In this document: positions 61,334 through 64,000 of the stretch, piece after piece | Layout: the number at the start of each line of letters is the position of its first letter | How positions within the stretch are numbered: the stretch's first letter is position 1 | Assembly (NCBI GenBank): GCA_023898385.1 | Contig: CP060220.1 | Location: 2,976,001 to 3,040,000, forward strand | Direction of reading: 5' to 3' | DNA from: Pseudobdellovibrionaceae bacterium | Lineage (GTDB): Bacteria; Bdellovibrionota; Bdellovibrionia; Bdellovibrionales; UBA1609 | Length of the DNA stretch: 64,000 nucleotides | Notes under the pieces: generated by a model | Told to the model about the DNA's origin: nothing | Databases searched by the model: none | The model's input: the letters and a program-made list of their open reading frames with translations, nothing else | Position numbers and translations under genes: made by a program

Positions 61334-64000
61334 ATGTTTAAAGGCACAGCCAAACTAAAGTTTAGTGCACAGAAACCCTTCAAATGGTTGACCGTTGCAT
61401 TTATTGGAGGATTCACTTCCTTCGCTTTTGCTGTGTCTGGTGAAGTCACCAAAATTGGTGATACAACCCATATTGAGTTTTCAGGTCGGGCTCAATGGAA
61501 CTACGAGCTGGAGCGCCCAGAAGAAAAACTATTCATTCTAAATATTGAACCCTTTGATGAGGCTACGGTGACTCGACTTTCATCCTGGAAAGGGGCGCAC
61601 ATATCAAGAATCAAAGTTAATAAAAATGGCAGCGATGGGCGTTATAAAGTCGAATTTCACGTTGCAGACAGCAGCGTAGAGACCTTCGATTACCTCACCG
61701 ACGATCCTTCTCGAGTGATAGTAGATTTCTACCGCGACGAGGTGAAGGTGGCGCCGGCGCCTCCGGTTCAAGAAAAAAAGAAGACGGTCAAAAAGGCGTC
61801 AGGCGGCGAGCGCAAACCTGCCAGCGAATTGCTAATAGTGTCTGATGATTCCACGCCTTATTCCTCTCCTGAGACAAATCAGGTGGTGTCTGGTGAGTCT
61901 GGTCCCGAGCGCGGCATCTTTGATGGGTCAGATCCAGACTACGCACGATTTTTAATGAAAGACTACGAAATCAGCGAAGAGGCAATTATTGCTAGCAGGC
62001 AGAATATCTATATTCGTTTTCCCATGTTAAAAATGCCTCACAATCGCTTAAGTGATCTTCTTGAAAATCGACCCGACTATGTGATTCGCCCACAGGACTC
62101 TCAAGAAAATAAAGAAGCGCGGCTACTTTTGACTTTAAGTAAAAAGAAGCGGTTTTCCACATTTCTTAAAACTTATGAATACTTCACAACTAAATATCCT
62201 ACTTCGACATACGATGAAATTGTTCGAAATCTGGCCGCCGAAGTTCACTATGATCTGTACCTAAGCACTAAAGATAAGTATCACTACACGGAGTTTCAAA
62301 AAATATCTCAATATTTGATGGAGAACTATGCCGGGTCGGATCTCAGTGAGCGGAATCATCTGTTGTTGGCGTATTCAGATCTTAAGGAGAAAAATTACAC
62401 CGAGACCATACGACAACTTCTGAGTTATTTAGAACGCTACAAAGCCGGTGACGAATACGAGCCAGCTAACTTTGCCTTGTCTGAGAGTTATCTGGGGATG
62501 CAGCAATATGATAAGGCCCAAGAAGTTTTAGCAAACATAGAGGCAAACTCCAAGTTACCCAGCGCCGTAGCAGAAGCCAAGTTCAGACAGGGCGACATTC
62601 TCTTTTTTCAGAAAAAATACAAGTTGGCAGCCAATGTCTACAAAGAAGCCATGCAAAAATACCCCAAATTTCGAACAACTTATCCAAATGGTCTATACAA
62701 TTTAGCCGAGTCAGAGTTTTGGATGGGCCGATATCAAGAAAGTCTCAGCACCTATGTCGAGTTCGTGAAAGATTTCCCCAATCACTATCACGGAGGGTAT
62801 GCCCTTACGCGCATAGGTGAGCTTCTTGAAATACTGGGTGCCAGTACAGAAAAAATCATTGGGGCCCTTTTAGAGAGCCGATTTAGATATGGCGATCATC
62901 CAGGGTCGCAGGTGGCTCGAATCCGTCTGATTAGCCAACAAATGAAAGGGATGAAAGAAAAAGAATTAAGCAAATCTCTAACAGAAATAAAAGAGATTGC
63001 AAAGGGTTCGCCATTGCCACGGATGGAAGAGTTCACGACCCTCAAGATTGCCGATGGTCTGCATCGACGAAAAGAATTCGCAAGAGCCGTAAATTATTTG
63101 AAAGATTACTATCAAAAAAACCCCATGACCACCAGTCTTGATTTTTTCAGAAGGCGTATTGCCAATGAAATGTCTGACGTGGTGAAAATCAAAGTGGATA
63201 GCCAAGAATTTATAGGGGCCTTAGAGTACGTGAAGGCCAACTCTCATACCTGGTTACGTGGATCGGATCGGGTAGATATACCATTTTTTGTAGCCGAGTC
63301 CTTTGAACAGGCATCAGTCCTGGATGAGGCAGAGCGTGGATATAAGGAAGTTCTGGTCCGGCTTGAGAAGATGGCGGGCACTCAAGAAGAGAAAGAGCGT
63401 CGTGTACATGAACATTTGCCAAAGATGGCCGAAGTTAAATTGCGCCTGGCCAAAGTGTCTTTAGATCAAAGAAAATACAAAGAGTCTGACGAGTACCTAA
63501 AAAAGATCACTCAACACGAGGATCTCTCGGCCGACGACTATATCGAGATGATTCGAGTGTCGGCAAAAGTAAATGAGCGCCGGGGACTTTTGCGGTTGGC
63601 AAAACATGATCTTGAAAAACTTGTTGAAAACTGGAAAGGCCAGGCCAGTAAACTGGGGCCGGCTTATGTTGATTTGGCGGAGCTACACTATAAAGGCGGA
63701 GCATATAAAACGGCGGCAGACTATGTTGACCACGCGGCGGAAAGTCTGGCCCAAGTTCAAGAGCAGGATCCTGAGCTTGACCTAAGAATGCGGCGACTCA
63801 AGGGCGACATCCTCGTTCAGCAAGGGCAGGAGATGGCCGCCGTTGAGGCTTATTTAGGAGTCCTTGATTCCTATGAATCAAAGATGCCCTTGGGATCGCT
63901 GAGATTCAAAGTAGGCGATCTTCTCTATGCCCGTGGTGATGTAAAAGGGGCTGAGACCATATGGCAGGGGCTCGCTGATAATGACAGTCTGTATAAAACC
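61334..64000 (+). CDS. Large TPR-repeat protein with AMIN-like N-terminus, 3' end beyond window
   Basis: At least 889 codons, open to the window edge. After a signal-like segment (FIGGFTSFAFA, about residues 22-34), an AMIN-like beta domain follows (THIEFSGRAQWNYELE, LFILNIEPFDEATVTRL, RIKVNKNGSDGRYKVEFHV), then a linker rich in Lys/Pro/Ser and a long series of TPR/Sel1-type helical repeats (for example ANFALSESYLGMQQYDKAQEVL, KLAANVYKEAMQKYPKF). AMIN domains bind the cell wall, so it is probably a periplasmic scaffold for a wall or surface machine. GAGCGGAGC lies upstream of the ATG. Confidence 0.8.
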   Translation, partial: MFKGTAKLKFSAQKPFKWLTVAFIGGFTSFAFAVSGEVTKIGDTTHIEFSGRAQWNYELERPEEKLFILNIEPFDEATVTRLSSWKGAHISRIKVNKNGSDGRYKVEFHVADSSVETFDYLTDDPSRVIVDFYRDEVKVAPAPPVQEKKKTVKKASGGERKPASELLIVSDDSTPYSSPETNQVVSGESGPERGIFDGSDPDYARFLMKDYEISEEAIIASRQNIYIRFPMLKMPHNRLSDLLENRPDYVIRPQDSQENKEARLLLTLSKKKRFSTFLKTYEYFTTKYPTSTYDEIVRNLAAEVHYDLYLSTKDKYHYTEFQKISQYLMENYAGSDLSERNHLLLAYSDLKEKNYTETIRQLLSYLERYKAGDEYEPANFALSESYLGMQQYDKAQEVLANIEANSKLPSAVAEAKFRQGDILFFQKKYKLAANVYKEAMQKYPKFRTTYPNGLYNLAESEFWMGRYQESLSTYVEFVKDFPNHYHGGYALTRIGELLEILGASTEKIIGALLESRFRYGDHPGSQVARIRLISQQMKGMKEKELSKSLTEIKEIAKGSPLPRMEEFTTLKIADGLHRRKEFARAVNYLKDYYQKNPMTTSLDFFRRRIANEMSDVVKIKVDSQEFIGALEYVKANSHTWLRGSDRVDIPFFVAESFEQASVLDEAERGYKEVLVRLEKMAGTQEEKERRVHEHLPKMAEVKLRLAKVSLDQRKYKESDEYLKKITQHEDLSADDYIEMIRVSAKVNERRGLLRLAKHDLEKLVENWKGQASKLGPAYVDLAELHYKGGAYKTAADYVDHAAESLAQVQEQDPELDLRMRRLKGDILVQQGQEMAAVEAYLGVLDSYESKMPLGSLRFKVGDLLYARGDVKGAETIWQGLADNDSLYKT

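Noticed and set aside
1..64000. CRISPR array, tRNA or rRNA genes
   Set aside because: No regularly spaced repeats, clover-leaf or rRNA-like sequence noticed on either strand by eye; a tRNA scan would be decisive.

Overview
The window looks like chromosomal DNA of a flagellated, diderm, free-living member of the Bdellovibrionota (Bdellovibrionales-like). This rests on two short (277 and 281 residue) Bdellovibrio-type flagellins with sigma-28 promoters, many secreted lipoproteins of the SFQNC and GTGTGNP types, an Mla/MCE lipid-transport operon, and the gene content as a whole. The assignment is an inference; there is no rRNA or other marker gene here.

Layout. 1-2.9 kb: an edge-truncated lipoprotein, a transposase broken by one stop codon, and a REP-type (HUH) transposase. 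3.2-13.4 kb: outer-membrane and secreted proteins, an MFS pump, valS, a 2OG-Fe(II) oxygenase, a GDPD phosphodiesterase and a metallo-beta-lactamase-fold enzyme. 13.4-18.3 kb: a co-directional run of STAS/zinc-ribbon protein, rnr, ubiB-like kinase and ceramidase-like membrane protein, with rnr and ubiB overlapping by about 100 bases. 18.6-19.8 kb: a Xre/RES toxin-antitoxin pair. 19.9-25 kb: a YiiX-like peptidase and two flagellin genes, with gene debris, a strong terminator and a large palindrome around them. 25-28.6 kb: an accessory stretch of lipoproteins and a wrecked DUF4143 ATPase. 28.6-34.3 kb: the HD/purD/tsaC operon and the thyA-folA operon. 34.3-35.6 kb: an intact DUF4143 ATPase cassette inserted between folA and its convergent neighbour and flanked by a 93-bp duplication of the folA 3' end. 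35.6-39.8 kb: an NtrC-type regulator, a sensor kinase and an M14 carboxypeptidase. 39.9-45.6 kb: glmU-glmS, then a nitroreductase-like gene divergent from a FeeM-type acyltransferase fused to PilZ. 45.9-52.4 kb: barrel protein, large lipoprotein and PLD-family protein. 52.5-57.2 kb: trmFO, a DciA-like protein, an OB-fold secreted protein and an FGE-like lipoprotein. 57.2-61 kb: a 54-bp perfect palindrome, then the operon lipoprotein-mlaE-mlaF-mlaD-M23 peptidase. 61.3 kb to the edge: a large TPR protein.

How the genes work together. thyA/folA/trmFO share folate chemistry. glmU/glmS make UDP-GlcNAc for the wall. The Mla genes, M23 and M14 peptidases and many barrel proteins serve the envelope. 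The flagellins are set up for FliA control.

The most unusual features are: (1) the DUF4143 cassette, with its duplicated target whose two differences are both synonymous, and a 20-bp perfect inverted repeat that contains both promoter boxes and the start codon of an apparently leaderless gene; (2) a 54-bp-arm perfect palindrome that exactly fills a convergent gene junction; (3) a 115-bp palindrome next to a flagellin promoter; (4) a recurring GTCTCAAAATGAGAC-like intergenic palindrome; (5) a FeeM-PilZ fusion with an intact c-di-GMP-binding signature.
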